64,000 bases of DNA from Chitinimonas viridis (GTDB lineage Bacteria > Pseudomonadota > Gammaproteobacteria > Burkholderiales > Chitinimonadaceae). The stretch spans positions 535,055 through 599,054 of the forward strand of contig NZ_JAUFPU010000004.1 of the NCBI RefSeq assembly GCF_030409555.1, read 5' to 3'. How positions within the stretch are numbered: position 1 is the stretch's first letter; the number at the start of each line of letters is the position of its first letter. Position numbers and translations under genes: made by a program. The notes below the pieces were generated by a model. The model had not been told where the DNA came from, did not search any database, and saw nothing but the letters and a program-made list of their open reading frames with translations. Of the stretch, positions 27,101 through 37,213 are shown one piece after another.

Positions 27101-27970
27101 CTACCAGCTAGGCGCAATCGCCAGGCCGATCACCGGCTCGCTGCTGGCGATCTCGCCTATCAGCCGCGCTGCGCCGGTATTGAGGTCTACCAGATACAGA
27201 CTGGGCGCCCTGCTGCCGGCAGTGCGGAACGCGGCAAAGGCAGCGTTATCCTTCCAACTGATATCAAAGCCCACGCCCCCTTCGGGCTGTGCACCGAGCT
27301 TGCCCACGGTGTACAGCTTGCCGCTATTGGGGCCGACCGCTGGTTGCACCCCCTCGCGCGTACCTTGGGTCACCAGCGTGGCCGCCGCTGCGTCGATGGC
27401 AAAGTTGGTGGTGCCGGTTTTACTGACCTTGCTGTAGGTGTAGGCTGCCCCCGCGATCGCTGGCTTCTGCCCCATGGATGGGTCGCCGTCAACATAGGCC
27501 AGCTGTGCATCCTGCTGCACACCCTCAGCGCTAGCGTCACCATCAAGCTGTGCGCCAGTATCGGGATGCAGACGCAAATTCACCCCGTCGTAGTTGACCA
27601 CGCGCAGCCTATCTACCACCGGGTTGAAGTCCAAGCCCCACTCCCCTGCCACCGGCAGCGTGACACCCATCGGCGCCACGGCTGTTGCCTGACCATTGCT
27701 TGGTTCAATCACATAGAGCCGGCCACCGCTGGTCAAGCCGTAGAGCTTTTCATTGGCGGAACGGAAATCGATGCCCAGTAGCCGTTCACCGGCAGTCAGG
27801 CCACTGATGGATAGTGTCTGCTCTATCTTGCCCGGCACACCCGCATTCATGCGCAGCAACTTGCCACCGGCAGTCAGCACCCAGGCGGTTTCCGATCTGG
27901 GTTGCTGGGACGGGGCGGTCGCGCAGGCCGCAAGCAGGCTGCATGCAAACAGCGGAACAAGGCGGCTCAT
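27101..27970 (-). CDS. DUF4394 lipoprotein
   Basis: 289 residues. Lipobox LLAAC with the lipidated Cys at residue 16. The rest matches the DUF4394 pattern of repeating beta-blades (WVLTAGGKLLRMNA, LLGIDFR, GLTSGGRLYVIEP, WGLDFNPVVDRLRVVN, NFAIDAAAATLVTQG), a propeller-like protein. It would be anchored to a membrane facing the periplasm. Function unknown; no neighbouring genes give a clue. Confidence 0.8.
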   Translation of the reverse strand: MSRLVPLFACSLLAACATAPSQQPRSETAWVLTAGGKLLRMNAGVPGKIEQTLSISGLTAGERLLGIDFRSANEKLYGLTSGGRLYVIEPSNGQATAVAPMGVTLPVAGEWGLDFNPVVDRLRVVNYDGVNLRLHPDTGAQLDGDASAEGVQQDAQLAYVDGDPSMGQKPAIAGAAYTYSKVSKTGTTNFAIDAAAATLVTQGTREGVQPAVGPNSGKLYTVGKLGAQPEGGVGFDISWKDNAAFAAFRTAGSRAPSLYLVDLNTGAARLIGEIASSEPVIGLAIAPSW

Positions 27971-28291
27971 TGTCTATCCTTTGTATCGACCAATGCCGGA
28001 TCGGCAGTAGCCTTACGTTAGACAATCACACCGTACTTCGCCAGTTGCGGACAAACTGCCAGCGCACTGCCACCCGCAGGCGGAGCACAAGCGCCAGGGT
28101 GGGCGCCGGCAATGACCAATTGGTCGGCATGGCCCATTGCATCGGCAGCGCCAAGCTTATCGCGCCGCTCAGGTGTCATCGACGGCCATAGCGTCGTCCG
28201 GCTACGGGTACACCCCTTGCGCAGAGCACGATCGTTCTCCACAATACACAGAGAACGAACGTACTCCGCATGACCGGATCAAGGAGGAAGC
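27971..28291. other. Intergenic region, no supported gene
   Basis: 321 bases. It contains the promoters for the DUF4394 gene (leftward) and the NTF2-like gene (rightward). A 74-codon reverse frame (28018-28242) is open but has no ribosome-binding site or recognisable family. Confidence 0.4.
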
Positions 28292-28663
28292 ATGGCAAGC
28301 AGCGAACAGATCGTGCAGCAGTACTGGCAAGCCGCGCACAGGCGCGATTGGGCCGGGTTTGCGGCACTGCTCGATGAAAACGTGGTCTACGAGGTGCCGC
28401 AGACCCGCGAGCGCATCCGGGGGCGAGATCACTATCTGGACTTCAACATCACCTACCCCGGTGATTGGCAGCTCAGGGTAGACAGTGTGATCGGCAATGC
28501 GCAGCAGGCGGTATCGCGCATCACCTTCTTTGTCGATGGCACCAGTTGCGAGGGCATCAGCTTCTTTACCCTGCAGCACGGTCGCATCACCCACATCCTC
28601 GACTACTGGCCCGAACCCTATGATCCACCTTACCGCCATACCGCGCACATCGAGCGTTACTAG
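28292..28663 (+). CDS. SnoaL-like/NTF2-fold protein
   Basis: 123 residues. It has the cone-shaped NTF2-like domain pattern: an N-terminal helix pair (QYWQAAHRRDWAGFAALL), VVYEVPQTRERIRGRD, and final strands with ITHILDYWPEPYDPP. Many such proteins are small hydrolases, isomerases or ligand carriers; nothing here fixes the substrate. Strong AAGGAGG site. It precedes the VOC gene by 28 bases, so the two are probably co-transcribed. Confidence 0.8.
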   Translation: MASSEQIVQQYWQAAHRRDWAGFAALLDENVVYEVPQTRERIRGRDHYLDFNITYPGDWQLRVDSVIGNAQQAVSRITFFVDGTSCEGISFFTLQHGRITHILDYWPEPYDPPYRHTAHIERY

Positions 28664-28691
28664 CCTTATCTCCCGCAAACAGGATCAGACC

Positions 28692-29075
28692 ATGCTGCAC
28701 CATATCTCCTTCGGCGTCCGCGAACTGGAACGCTCGGCCATCTTCTACGATGGCACGCTGGCCACCCTGGGCTATATCCGCGTCTGGTCGGACGACGATG
28801 CCATAGGCTATGGCCTGCCAGGTGGCGAAGATCTGCTTTGCATCAAGCAAAGGGCCGCCACCCACCCGCCGGGCGCGGGTTTTCACCTGGCCCTGACGGC
28901 GTCCTCGCATGAAGCCATACAGGCCTTTCACACCGCAGCGTTGCAACTGGGTGGGCAGGACAATGGCGAGCCAGGGTTACGCCCCGATTATGGTGACCAC
29001 TACTATGCCGCCTTTGTGCTGGACCCGGACGGCTACGCACTGGAGGCCGTATTGAACGCCCCCTGCTCCTGCTGA
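28692..29075 (+). CDS. VOC-family (glyoxalase/dioxygenase fold) protein
   Basis: 127 residues with two paired beta-alpha-beta-beta-beta units: MLHHISFGVRELERSAIFYD at the N-terminus and YYAAFVLDPDGYALEAV at the C-terminus. The candidate metal ligands (an early His, the late Glu in ALEAV) are in place. Functions in this family range from glyoxalase I to fosfomycin or bleomycin resistance; the substrate is not evident. Downstream of the NTF2-like gene in the same direction. The palindromic element begins 8 bases after its stop codon. Confidence 0.8.
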   Translation: MLHHISFGVRELERSAIFYDGTLATLGYIRVWSDDDAIGYGLPGGEDLLCIKQRAATHPPGAGFHLALTASSHEAIQAFHTAALQLGGQDNGEPGLRPDYGDHYYAAFVLDPDGYALEAVLNAPCSC

Positions 29076-29083
29076 CCCGGCTT

Positions 29084-29277
29084 AGAGCCTGTTCACGATC
29101 ATTTCACCCCGTCGCCGGTCAGGCCCTTCGGGTTCCGGGCATCGCCGGTAGCGACCGCCGCGGCAGCGGCCGGCGTTACAAGCCGCTTGCGGTACCCGTA
29201 CCGCGGCGCGGCTTGTACCTTGTCCGCTATCCGGCACTGCCCGGAACGCCGGGGCGAAATGAGCGTGAACAGGCTCT
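29084..29277. mobile_element. Palindromic MITE-like element
   Basis: 194 bases bounded by inverted ends: AGAGCCTGTTCACG on the left and CGTGAACAGGCTCT on the right, extending imperfectly for about 37 bases. Further inner blocks also pair (TTCCGGGCATCGCCGGTAGC with a partner in the right half), and the centre is a palindrome (ACAAGCCGC...GCGGCTTGT). The whole element could fold into one long stem. It has no coding capacity. A related single end occurs at 16802-16850. The right end touches the stop codon of the methyltransferase gene. Confidence 0.7.
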
Positions 29278-29945
29278 CAGGCCCGCAGATAGCGCAACAT
29301 GCGGCCGCGATAGGCCTCGCCAGAGGCCTGCGCACCGTCCATCGAGATGTCACTGCAGTCATAGCCCCGCTCTGCCATCAACCGGTTGAAATGGCCATGG
29401 TTGCCGCGCTTGGGGTCCACGATCAGGACTTCCACTCCGTCATTGGAATGGCGGTCGATAAAGGCCGATAGCCAGGCAGGCTGGTCACGCTCGTACAGCA
29501 CATCGCTGCCGATGATGAGATCGAACTGGCCCAGGCTGGCACCGCTGCCGTACCAATCGCCGGTGCGGTAGACCATGGGTGGCAGCGCATTCAGGCGCAG
29601 GTTTTCCAGCAGAAAGGTCTCGGTCAGCGGGTGCACGTCGCTGGCGATCACATCAGCACCTCGCCGATGCGATACCAGGCTGGCCAGCGCCAAACCACAG
29701 CCCAGCTCCAGTATGCGGCGGCCATCTACCTCGCGCAGGGCCATTGTGGCGGCCAGCATGCGTGCCGATGGCCAGACCATGCCGAACAAGGGCCAGCTTG
29801 CCGGCGATATGCCAGCCCGCTCCGCCTCACCCAGCGGGTCGGCATATTGCTGGCGATCCAGCAGCGAGCGTATCTCCAGGTCGGGCGTGCCATTGATGGA
29901 GACGGATTCGAACTTGACCTGGTAGCCCAGGTGGGCGGTAGGCAT
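29277..29945 (-). CDS. Class I SAM-dependent methyltransferase
   Basis: 222 residues. The SAM-binding motif I is ILELGCGLALAS, followed by an acidic residue ending the second strand (VIASDVHP) and motif IV-like LIIGSDVLYE. This arrangement is that of the METTL21/Methyltransf_16 type of protein lysine methyltransferases, though small-molecule targets cannot be excluded. The ATG at 29945 has an AAGGAAG site. The stop codon lies within the outermost base pairs of the palindromic element, so insertion may have set the current 3' end. Confidence 0.8.
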   Translation of the reverse strand: MPTAHLGYQVKFESVSINGTPDLEIRSLLDRQQYADPLGEAERAGISPASWPLFGMVWPSARMLAATMALREVDGRRILELGCGLALASLVSHRRGADVIASDVHPLTETFLLENLRLNALPPMVYRTGDWYGSGASLGQFDLIIGSDVLYERDQPAWLSAFIDRHSNDGVEVLIVDPKRGNHGHFNRLMAERGYDCSDISMDGAQASGEAYRGRMLRYLRA

Positions 29946-30099
29946 GGTGCTTCCTTGAAGGCGGTACGTGAATGTTCTGGACGAACAGGCACGACGCCAA
30001 CCGGAATGCGTTGCGCGGGGCTCATGGCACACAGTATGGCCGCGAGCGAGCGCAGAGTCTGTTCCGGCAAGGGCTATGCGGGCTGAACAGGGCAAGGCC

Positions 30100-30717
30100 C
30101 TATGGTACTTGCTTTGCCTTGCCCCGTCCCGCTGGCGTACTGCGATCGAACTGCGCCAACGGCTGGCCGGCGGCAGAATCCGCTATCAGCTGCAGCAAAC
30201 GCCTCTGCCGGGTGGGCTCCTGCTTGGCACTGATTACCCACCAACTGGCGCTACGCTGGTACCAGGGCGCCTGCAGCTGGAAGTAAGCCCAGGCCGCCGG
30301 ATTGGCCTGCAGCTGCTGCAGGTAGCCATCGGTCAAGCTGGCATGCTCACGCTCATAGGAATACACCACAGATTTCTCAGCCTGCCTGGCCTCAAATGCT
30401 GCCAGGCCCGCTGCCTGCATGCGCCCCTCTGCCTGCAATACCGCCACGCGACCGATATTGACAGCGCTCCAGATACTGCTGCGTTTGCGTGGCGTAAAAC
30501 GTATGGCATAGCTGGCCTCGTCCACACGCTTGCGTATCCCATCTATCCAGCCCACGCACAGCGCCTCATCCACCGATTCCGGCCAACTGATGCTGGGTAG
30601 GCCAGATTCCTTCTTGTAGAACCCCACCCATTGCACCGTCGCCGTGGCGTGGTGCTGCCGCAACCAGTCGCGAAAATCAGCCGGGGTTGGGAAGTAGCGC
30701 AGGTTTTCGATTTCCAT
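30100..30717 (-). CDS. YdeI/OmpD-associated family protein
   Basis: 205 residues. N-terminal half carries the family pattern FRDWLRQHHATATVQWVGFYKKESG, then WPESVDEALCVGWIDG and RFTPRKRSSIWSAVN. Such proteins are implicated in envelope stress and bacteriocin protection, but their biochemistry is not known. An ATG at 30717 is preferred; a TTG at 30735 would overlap the upstream stop (TTGA). It follows the DUF4166 gene closely, so the two are one transcript. Confidence 0.8.
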   Translation of the reverse strand: MEIENLRYFPTPADFRDWLRQHHATATVQWVGFYKKESGLPSISWPESVDEALCVGWIDGIRKRVDEASYAIRFTPRKRSSIWSAVNIGRVAVLQAEGRMQAAGLAAFEARQAEKSVVYSYEREHASLTDGYLQQLQANPAAWAYFQLQAPWYQRSASWWVISAKQEPTRQRRLLQLIADSAAGQPLAQFDRSTPAGRGKAKQVP

Positions 30718-30731
30718 GAGCAAGGACTCAA

Positions 30732-31337
30732 TCAAACGGAGGCAGGTAGGGTATCGGCCGCCAGCGAACCCGAGTAAGTCAGTACGACACCCAGCAAAGG
30801 CACGGAGATAGCCACCGAGAACTGATAGCGCCCATCAACGATACGTTTGTGTGCGCGCGTGCGGGGCAGGCACCAGCGCGGCAAGGACAGGCGCCCCAAG
30901 TGGACCGCGCGGGTCTGCCAGTGCCATCCGCCCTCGATGACCTCTACCCCCAGTTCCAGCACTATGGCGCCACTTTGTTCTATCCAGTAACCGCTGGGCC
31001 AGTACCCTCTGGGCACAAACAGCGAGCGGAACCAGTGCTTGCCGTCAAAACAGCGATCCCAGTGCAGGCCATCCGCACCGGGCCGGATATGCACGGCCAG
31101 GGTATGAGGTGCCACTTCAGTCGGCACCCCCAGCTTGGTCGCCAGGCGTCGCCCCACCAGACCACCCAGTCCTTTACCGAAAACGATATCGACAGGCCCC
31201 CGGAGCAGGCCGCCCTGCAGGTGCAATGCCTGCAGCAAAGGATGCAGGCGGGCGAATTGCGGGCCCAGCCAGTCGTGCACCAGGTTGTGATCGCTGTTGA
31301 CAGCTAGGGGAGCGGGCATGGCAAGGTCTGTGGGCAT
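30732..31337 (-). CDS. DUF4166 domain protein
   Basis: 201 residues. Matches DUF4166 through FARLHPLLQALHLQGGLLRG, VDIVFGKGLGGLVGRRLATKLGVP, HWDRCFDGKHWFRS and a Leu/Val-rich end. No signal peptide, no catalytic motif. The ribosome-binding site is unclear and a second ATG six codons later is possible. Function unknown. Confidence 0.75.
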   Translation of the reverse strand: MPTDLAMPAPLAVNSDHNLVHDWLGPQFARLHPLLQALHLQGGLLRGPVDIVFGKGLGGLVGRRLATKLGVPTEVAPHTLAVHIRPGADGLHWDRCFDGKHWFRSLFVPRGYWPSGYWIEQSGAIVLELGVEVIEGGWHWQTRAVHLGRLSLPRWCLPRTRAHKRIVDGRYQFSVAISVPLLGVVLTYSGSLAADTLPASV

Positions 31338-31473
31338 GGGCAGGCAGCATCAACGTGCACGGGGTAGGCCTGCCGCATCATACGCCACCATCGCAGAGGG
31401 CGGCATCAGGCGAGCCGGATGCCGGCGTCGCCTTGCATATTCACCCTGCTCTGCCGCCGCTACCGCAGGACGG

Positions 31474-32577
<1,104 letters not shown>

Positions 32578-32684
32578 CTACCGCCTCAGCACCCGCGGGC
32601 AGAATTGGGGGATATCACATTGGGACAGCCCCCATTGGGGTTAGCACCTAGCCCCGATCCACCCTGCTCTCGCTACGGGCAGCG

Positions 32685-34871
32685 TCAGAACCCGCCGTTG
32701 ATGCTCAGGTAAACCTTGCCATGCTTGTTGTCGCCATAGCTCACGGCAAAATAGGCCGGCCCCAGCCGAGTATCGCTACCCACAAACACGGTTCCCGAAT
32801 ACAGCAGCCTGTTGCTGTCTAGCGTGTTATCCAATGGCTGCCATATACGTGCTGCCTCCAGAGAGAAGCCCCAGAACCCGGCGGTGCCCAGCAAGGGCGT
32901 CAGACGGGTCACATCCTGCGACAAGCGGAACTGGCTGCGGAAGATACGTTCGGCACGCAACTCATCGATGCCATAGCTGGACAGCTTGAACAGCCCCCCG
33001 GCTCGAGGCAGTGCGTTGATTTCCGCCTCGCGGCTGTAGTCGTACTGGGTGTCCAGATAGGCAGCCCAGTTACCCCAGCGCTGGGCATGCTTGAGCGTCC
33101 ACTGCGCCTTGTGATAGTTGGCTTCGCCGCCCAGCTTGGTCAGGTTGCTATACAGATGCAGGCCGGCAAAGCTACCCTCGCGCGGAAAGCGGGCGCTGTC
33201 CAGTTGGTCATAGACCAGGCTGTAGTGCACGCCCCCTTCGTTGCCACGGCCCTCGCCCAGTGCAGGATCACCGGTCGCGCGCGACAGTCGCTTGCGGCTG
33301 TATTCCAGCCCCAGCCGCATTTCGCCCCAGCGTCCCCACAGGCTGCCCAGGTCCAGCTTGATGCCGCGTTCGGCCAGCCGGTACTCGGCCAGACGCTCGC
33401 CCTCGAAGTAAATGGGGAAGCTATCGTTGCTGAAGCGGCCTTGCAGCTCGGTGAAGAAAGTGCCGTCACGGTTCAGCGGTTGGTAGAACTGGGTCGTCAA
33501 TCCGCGTGATTGCCCCAGGAACAAGCGTGTCTTCCACTCCGCTCCGCGAGCATTGATCCAGCTACGGCGATACTGGGCACTGAGCTGGAAGGCCGCGTCA
33601 TCATCGAAATCCGTGCGCAGGCCCAGGCCAAGATCCAGGTAGCCCGGCCCCCAGGGCTTTTCCTTGGGTAGCAGTTGCACGGTTTCGCCATCGCCGTCCC
33701 GTACCATGCGATAGTCTATCTGCTCGAAATCACCGCTGGCGTAGACCTTGCCCAGCTTGTCATGGAAAGCCGGTACATCCAGCGGCTCGCCGGTTTTGAC
33801 CTCCAGCGCATCCTTGAGCACATTGGGGTTCACGAAACGCGTGCTGTCCACCACCACCGCACGTACCGGCCCTGGCTGGTAAACACGCCCCGCCAATTGC
33901 TGGCGCCACTGCTGCCAGCCTGCTTCATTCACCCTGTAGGCAAGCAAGCTCGGCAGCGCCAGCCTGGCCGCCTCCTCACCAGCGGCCACCGCATCCAGCG
34001 CATCGGCAAATGCGGTGGGCGAAAGATTGCCCAGCTGCGGCGTGATCAGGATATCGCGCGTCCCCAGCTGCTTCAGTTGCTCATCCACGTTGCGCTGCAT
34101 CAACGCCCGCACGGTCTGGTCCGAAATAGCCAATACATCGGTAGTCTGCTTGCGTGTCAGCAGCGGTGAGCTGACGTCCACCGCGATGACCACATCGCCG
34201 CAAAGGCCACGGGCCACATCCACCGGCAGGTTGCGGGCAATGCCGCCATCCACCAGTACCCGGGTATCACGCTCCACCGGCGGAAACACCCCCGGCACCG
34301 CCATGCTGGCACGCATGGCAGCCGCCAGGTCCCCCCGCGACAGCACCACCATATCGCCAGTCTCCAGATCAGCCGCCACCGCCCGATAGGGCACCGGCAG
34401 GCCGTCGAAACTGGGCAGGGTAGCGTTGTTCACCAACTGGCGTATCAGCAGATCCACCTTCTGGGTATTGATGGCGCCCTTGGGAAACAACAACTGGCCG
34501 GTATCCGACACACCCAGGCCCAGGTTCATCATATTGAACCAGTCGTCCTGCTTGTCGCGATAGCTGCGTTGCTGGCGCTGGGGCCGGTCGTCCAGCACAT
34601 CATCCCAGTCTATCTGGCGCACGGTGGCATCCACATCTGCCGCCGAGCGCCCGCTGGCGTAGATACCGCCGACCAGCGCCCCCATGCTGGTACCCACCAC
34701 GCAGTCCACTGGCACCCTGGCCTCCTCCAGCACCTTGAGCACGCCCACATGAGCCAGCCCACGGGCACCGCCGCCGCCCAGCACCAGCGCGACACGCGGT
34801 CGCTCTGCCGCCTGGGCCAGGCCTACTGCCAACAGGGTCGATATCAAGGCGTTGCAAGCTAGTCTGCGCAT
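32685..34871 (-). CDS. plpD: Patatin-like phospholipase with beta-barrel (type Vd autotransporter, PlpD-like)
   Basis: 728 residues in the PlpD order: signal peptide about 1-23, patatin domain about 25-225 with the oxyanion loop GGGGARGLAHVG, nucleophile Ser62 in GTSMG, and catalytic Asp208 in DGGIARNLPV; a POTRA domain about 325-410; then a 16-strand-type barrel to the C-terminus ending SINGGF. The final Phe and alternating strand pattern indicate an outer-membrane barrel that exports its lipase head. Probable role is a surface or secreted phospholipase A. It overlaps the LysR stop codon region downstream of that gene by 13 bases. Confidence 0.92.
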   Translation of the reverse strand: MRRLACNALISTLLAVGLAQAAERPRVALVLGGGGARGLAHVGVLKVLEEARVPVDCVVGTSMGALVGGIYASGRSAADVDATVRQIDWDDVLDDRPQRQQRSYRDKQDDWFNMMNLGLGVSDTGQLLFPKGAINTQKVDLLIRQLVNNATLPSFDGLPVPYRAVAADLETGDMVVLSRGDLAAAMRASMAVPGVFPPVERDTRVLVDGGIARNLPVDVARGLCGDVVIAVDVSSPLLTRKQTTDVLAISDQTVRALMQRNVDEQLKQLGTRDILITPQLGNLSPTAFADALDAVAAGEEAARLALPSLLAYRVNEAGWQQWRQQLAGRVYQPGPVRAVVVDSTRFVNPNVLKDALEVKTGEPLDVPAFHDKLGKVYASGDFEQIDYRMVRDGDGETVQLLPKEKPWGPGYLDLGLGLRTDFDDDAAFQLSAQYRRSWINARGAEWKTRLFLGQSRGLTTQFYQPLNRDGTFFTELQGRFSNDSFPIYFEGERLAEYRLAERGIKLDLGSLWGRWGEMRLGLEYSRKRLSRATGDPALGEGRGNEGGVHYSLVYDQLDSARFPREGSFAGLHLYSNLTKLGGEANYHKAQWTLKHAQRWGNWAAYLDTQYDYSREAEINALPRAGGLFKLSSYGIDELRAERIFRSQFRLSQDVTRLTPLLGTAGFWGFSLEAARIWQPLDNTLDSNRLLYSGTVFVGSDTRLGPAYFAVSYGDNKHGKVYLSINGGF

Positions 34872-35797
34872 GGTCGTGGTTGGGTATCAGGTTCAGCGGA
34901 TTGCAATGAAATAAGAATCTCGGCCTTGAGCCAATCTATAAACGTCTGCAGCACCGGGCGATGCGGTGGCGGCGCGGCAGTCACCAGCCAGTACGACCAC
35001 TGGAACGGCAAAGTCGCCTCGAACAGGCGTACCAGCTTACCGCTGGCCAGGTCATCCTGCACCAGCGAGCGGCGCGCCAGGGCAATGCCCTGCCCCTCGG
35101 TCGTCGCCTGTACCAGCAGGCCGGAATCGCTGAACACCAGGCCCTGGGTAGGCTCAGGCAGATCCAAGCCAACCAGGTCAAACCAGGGCTTCCAGGGTTC
35201 GCCATCGCCCCGCAGCAGAGGCCGCCCTGCTAGTTCAGCCGGCGTGCGCGGCAGGCCGCCAGGCAGCTTAGGGCTGGCCACCACCATGAAGAATTCATCG
35301 AGAAAACGCTCGGCATACACACCGCGCCAGTTACCCGGCCCCAGGCGTATGCCCAGGTCTATGCCCCCAGTCGTCAGTGACTCCAGGGCCTTGGATGACT
35401 GAACCCATAGCTCCACCTCAGGGTAGGCCTCGATAAACCGGCCCAGCCGTGGCGTCAGCCAGCGCGCTGTAAACGAGGGCAAAGCCGACACGGTCAGCCG
35501 TGGCCGCTCCCGTTCGCGCCGTATCGACTCCAGCTCGCCTCCCACATCGACCAACAGGCGGTTCAGCGTAACGGCCAGGCGCGTGCCCTCGGTGGTCAGC
35601 GCCAGGCCACGCCCCTGGCGGACAAACAGGGGAAAACCCAGTTGCGCCTCCAGCGACTTGATCTGGTGGCTCACTGCGCCGGGCGTCACAAACAGCTCCT
35701 CGGCAGCACGCGCCACGCTGCCGGTACGGGCAGCCGCCTCGAAGGCCCGCAGTGCAGGCAGCGAGGGTAAGCGTCCTGGCGTTTTAAATAGTGAATC
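34859..35797 (-). CDS. LysR-family regulator (GcvA-like)
   Basis: 312 residues from a TTG start at 35797; no ATG is close to the helix-turn-helix and the frame upstream adds an implausible Cys-rich stretch. The HTH reads LPSLPALRAFEAAARTGSVARAAEELFVTPGAVSHQI, the GcvA/AmpR-branch pattern. The C-terminal effector domain is full length. It lies immediately upstream of the plpD-like gene, with which it overlaps by 13 bases, and divergent from the DUF2917 gene, so either could be its target. Confidence 0.82.
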   Translation of the reverse strand, partial: DSLFKTPGRLPSLPALRAFEAAARTGSVARAAEELFVTPGAVSHQIKSLEAQLGFPLFVRQGRGLALTTEGTRLAVTLNRLLVDVGGELESIRRERERPRLTVSALPSFTARWLTPRLGRFIEAYPEVELWVQSSKALESLTTGGIDLGIRLGPGNWRGVYAERFLDEFFMVVASPKLPGGLPRTPAELAGRPLLRGDGEPWKPWFDLVGLDLPEPTQGLVFSDSGLLVQATTEGQGIALARRSLVQDDLASGKLVRLFEATLPFQWSYWLVTAAPPPHRPVLQTFIDWLKAEILISLQSAEPDTQPRPCAD

Positions 35798-35913
35798 CAA
35801 TTCAACTATCCAATGAGAAATGGTCGATTGTGCCTGCGCCCTGCCGCGACCAGAATTCACCTCAAGCAAGGCCAATCTCGGCCCACAACGCAAGCAAGGA
35901 AAGGAGCACGGCA

Positions 35914-36306
35914 ATGTTGTACGAGTTTATAGAATACGAACATCGCTTGGCACAAAAACAAGTACTGACACTGCAGAGTGTCGAAGGTGCCGTGATCGTC
36001 TGCGAGCAAGGTGGCTTGTGGCTGACCGAGGAAAACGGTGGCGACATCGTGCTGCAACCTGGCCAAAGCTATCGCCTGCGCGGCGGTGGGCAACTGGTGA
36101 TCGAGGCCTTGCATACCGCTCGGCTGCAAATCCTGCCAGCCGTACACCAGCACGCCAGAACGGTAGTACAACTAGCTTATGGCGTGGTCAACGACTTGCT
36201 CCATGTCATTCGTCGCCCGCTGGCGCAAGTAGTCGGCCACGGTGTACATCGGTCGCAAACCGATGGTCACGCGACACCCGCAAGTGCAGGATGCAAGTGC
36301 GCCTGA
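35914..36306 (+). CDS. DUF2917 domain protein
   Basis: 130 residues. The first about 75 residues match DUF2917: AQKQVLTLQSVEGAVIVCEQGGLWLTEENGGDIVLQPGQSYRL, a cupin-like small beta domain. The C-terminal part contains a short segment (ARTVVQLAYGVVNDLLHVIRRPL) then a Gln/His tail ending in CKCA. AAAGGAG site before the ATG. Divergent from a LysR gene. Function unknown. Confidence 0.78.
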   Translation: MLYEFIEYEHRLAQKQVLTLQSVEGAVIVCEQGGLWLTEENGGDIVLQPGQSYRLRGGGQLVIEALHTARLQILPAVHQHARTVVQLAYGVVNDLLHVIRRPLAQVVGHGVHRSQTDGHATPASAGCKCA

Positions 36307-36346
36307 GGTTCAAGGTGCCGCATGCAGACCCGAAAGGAGCGTCATC

Positions 36347-36538
36347 ATGGATCATCACTATGAAGAGCAGCACTTCGATGAAGCGCACCACGTAGACGAC
36401 GTACTGGAACCCGTCATCCTGTTCATAATCGGCACCCTACTGGTGGGCGCCCTGCTGGTGGAAATGTTTGTAGGCGCGCGCAGCGAGACCACGGCCAGCG
36501 CCCCCGACACCCGCCCCGCCATCAGCAAACAGACCTGA
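36347..36538 (+). CDS. Small His/Asp/Glu-rich single-pass membrane protein
   Basis: 63 residues. An acidic and His-rich N-terminus (DHHYEEQHFDEAHHVDD, six His in the first 16 positions) precedes one membrane helix (about residues 22-43), then a polar tail. The clustered His and carboxylates suggest metal binding. AAAGGAG site 8 bases before the ATG. Located 40 bases behind the DUF2917 gene on the same strand. No family is recognised. Confidence 0.7.
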   Translation: MDHHYEEQHFDEAHHVDDVLEPVILFIIGTLLVGALLVEMFVGARSETTASAPDTRPAISKQT

Positions 36539-36638
36539 CAGGTAGTGCCCGAGCTACCCGCTGGCGGTGTTCCACTGCCAGCGGACTTCCTACAGCCCTA
36601 CCTATTCAAGGTACAGGGATATCCGGATAACTACACCC

Positions 36639-37022
36639 ATGGACCAGATCAACTACTACGCCAGCCAACTGGCGTATGAGATGGACGCGGCCGAGCTACG
36701 CGGCCTGCTACCCGCCGATCAGCATCTTGCCCTGATCGATGCCCGCCACCCCGAGGCCTACACCCTGGCCCATCTGCCTGGCGCCATCAGCCTGCCGGCG
36801 CGCCAGCTCACCCCCTTGAGCGCCGGCCACCTCGAGCGGGAGCGCCTCTACATCTGCTACGGCGACGGTGCCGGCTGCCAGGCGGCCCAGCGCGCTGCGC
36901 TCAAGCTGGTCCAGTTGGGTTATACGGTGAAAACCCTGGCCGGGGGTATGGACTGGTGGCAACGCCAGGGCTATCCCCTGGAAGGCTTGATCGCCGAGCC
37001 CCGCCTGGCCATGGCACACTGA
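36639..37022 (+). CDS. Rhodanese-like domain protein
   Basis: 127 residues, one rhodanese domain. Typical features are LALIDARHPEAYTLAHLPGAISLPARQL and the active loop YICYGDGAGCQAAQRAA, where the first Cys is the persulfide position and the loop is longer and Gly-rich compared with the usual CRSGNRS form. A second Cys five residues later is unusual. It may act in sulfur transfer or as a phosphatase-like binder. Weak ribosome-binding site. Confidence 0.82.
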   Translation: MDQINYYASQLAYEMDAAELRGLLPADQHLALIDARHPEAYTLAHLPGAISLPARQLTPLSAGHLERERLYICYGDGAGCQAAQRAALKLVQLGYTVKTLAGGMDWWQRQGYPLEGLIAEPRLAMAH

Positions 37023-37213
37023 ATCCTTATTTTGATGCCTACCCCGTAGGAGGTTGCTGGAAAACTCGACTTCGAAGCAAGACCAGGCGCGAGTAAAAGC
37101 GCACAGCGCAGCACAGGCTTGATAGGTCAGGCAAGCTTCCCCTCGGGCAGCGCCATATCGCGACGAAAGCAAGGTTTCCGGACCTTCCCTGTCAACCCGC
37201 ACAGAGAGTCGCC

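Noticed and set aside
28018..28242. 74-codon reverse frame in the gap after the DUF4394 gene
   Set aside because: No ribosome-binding site, composition like non-coding sequence, and no recognisable family.
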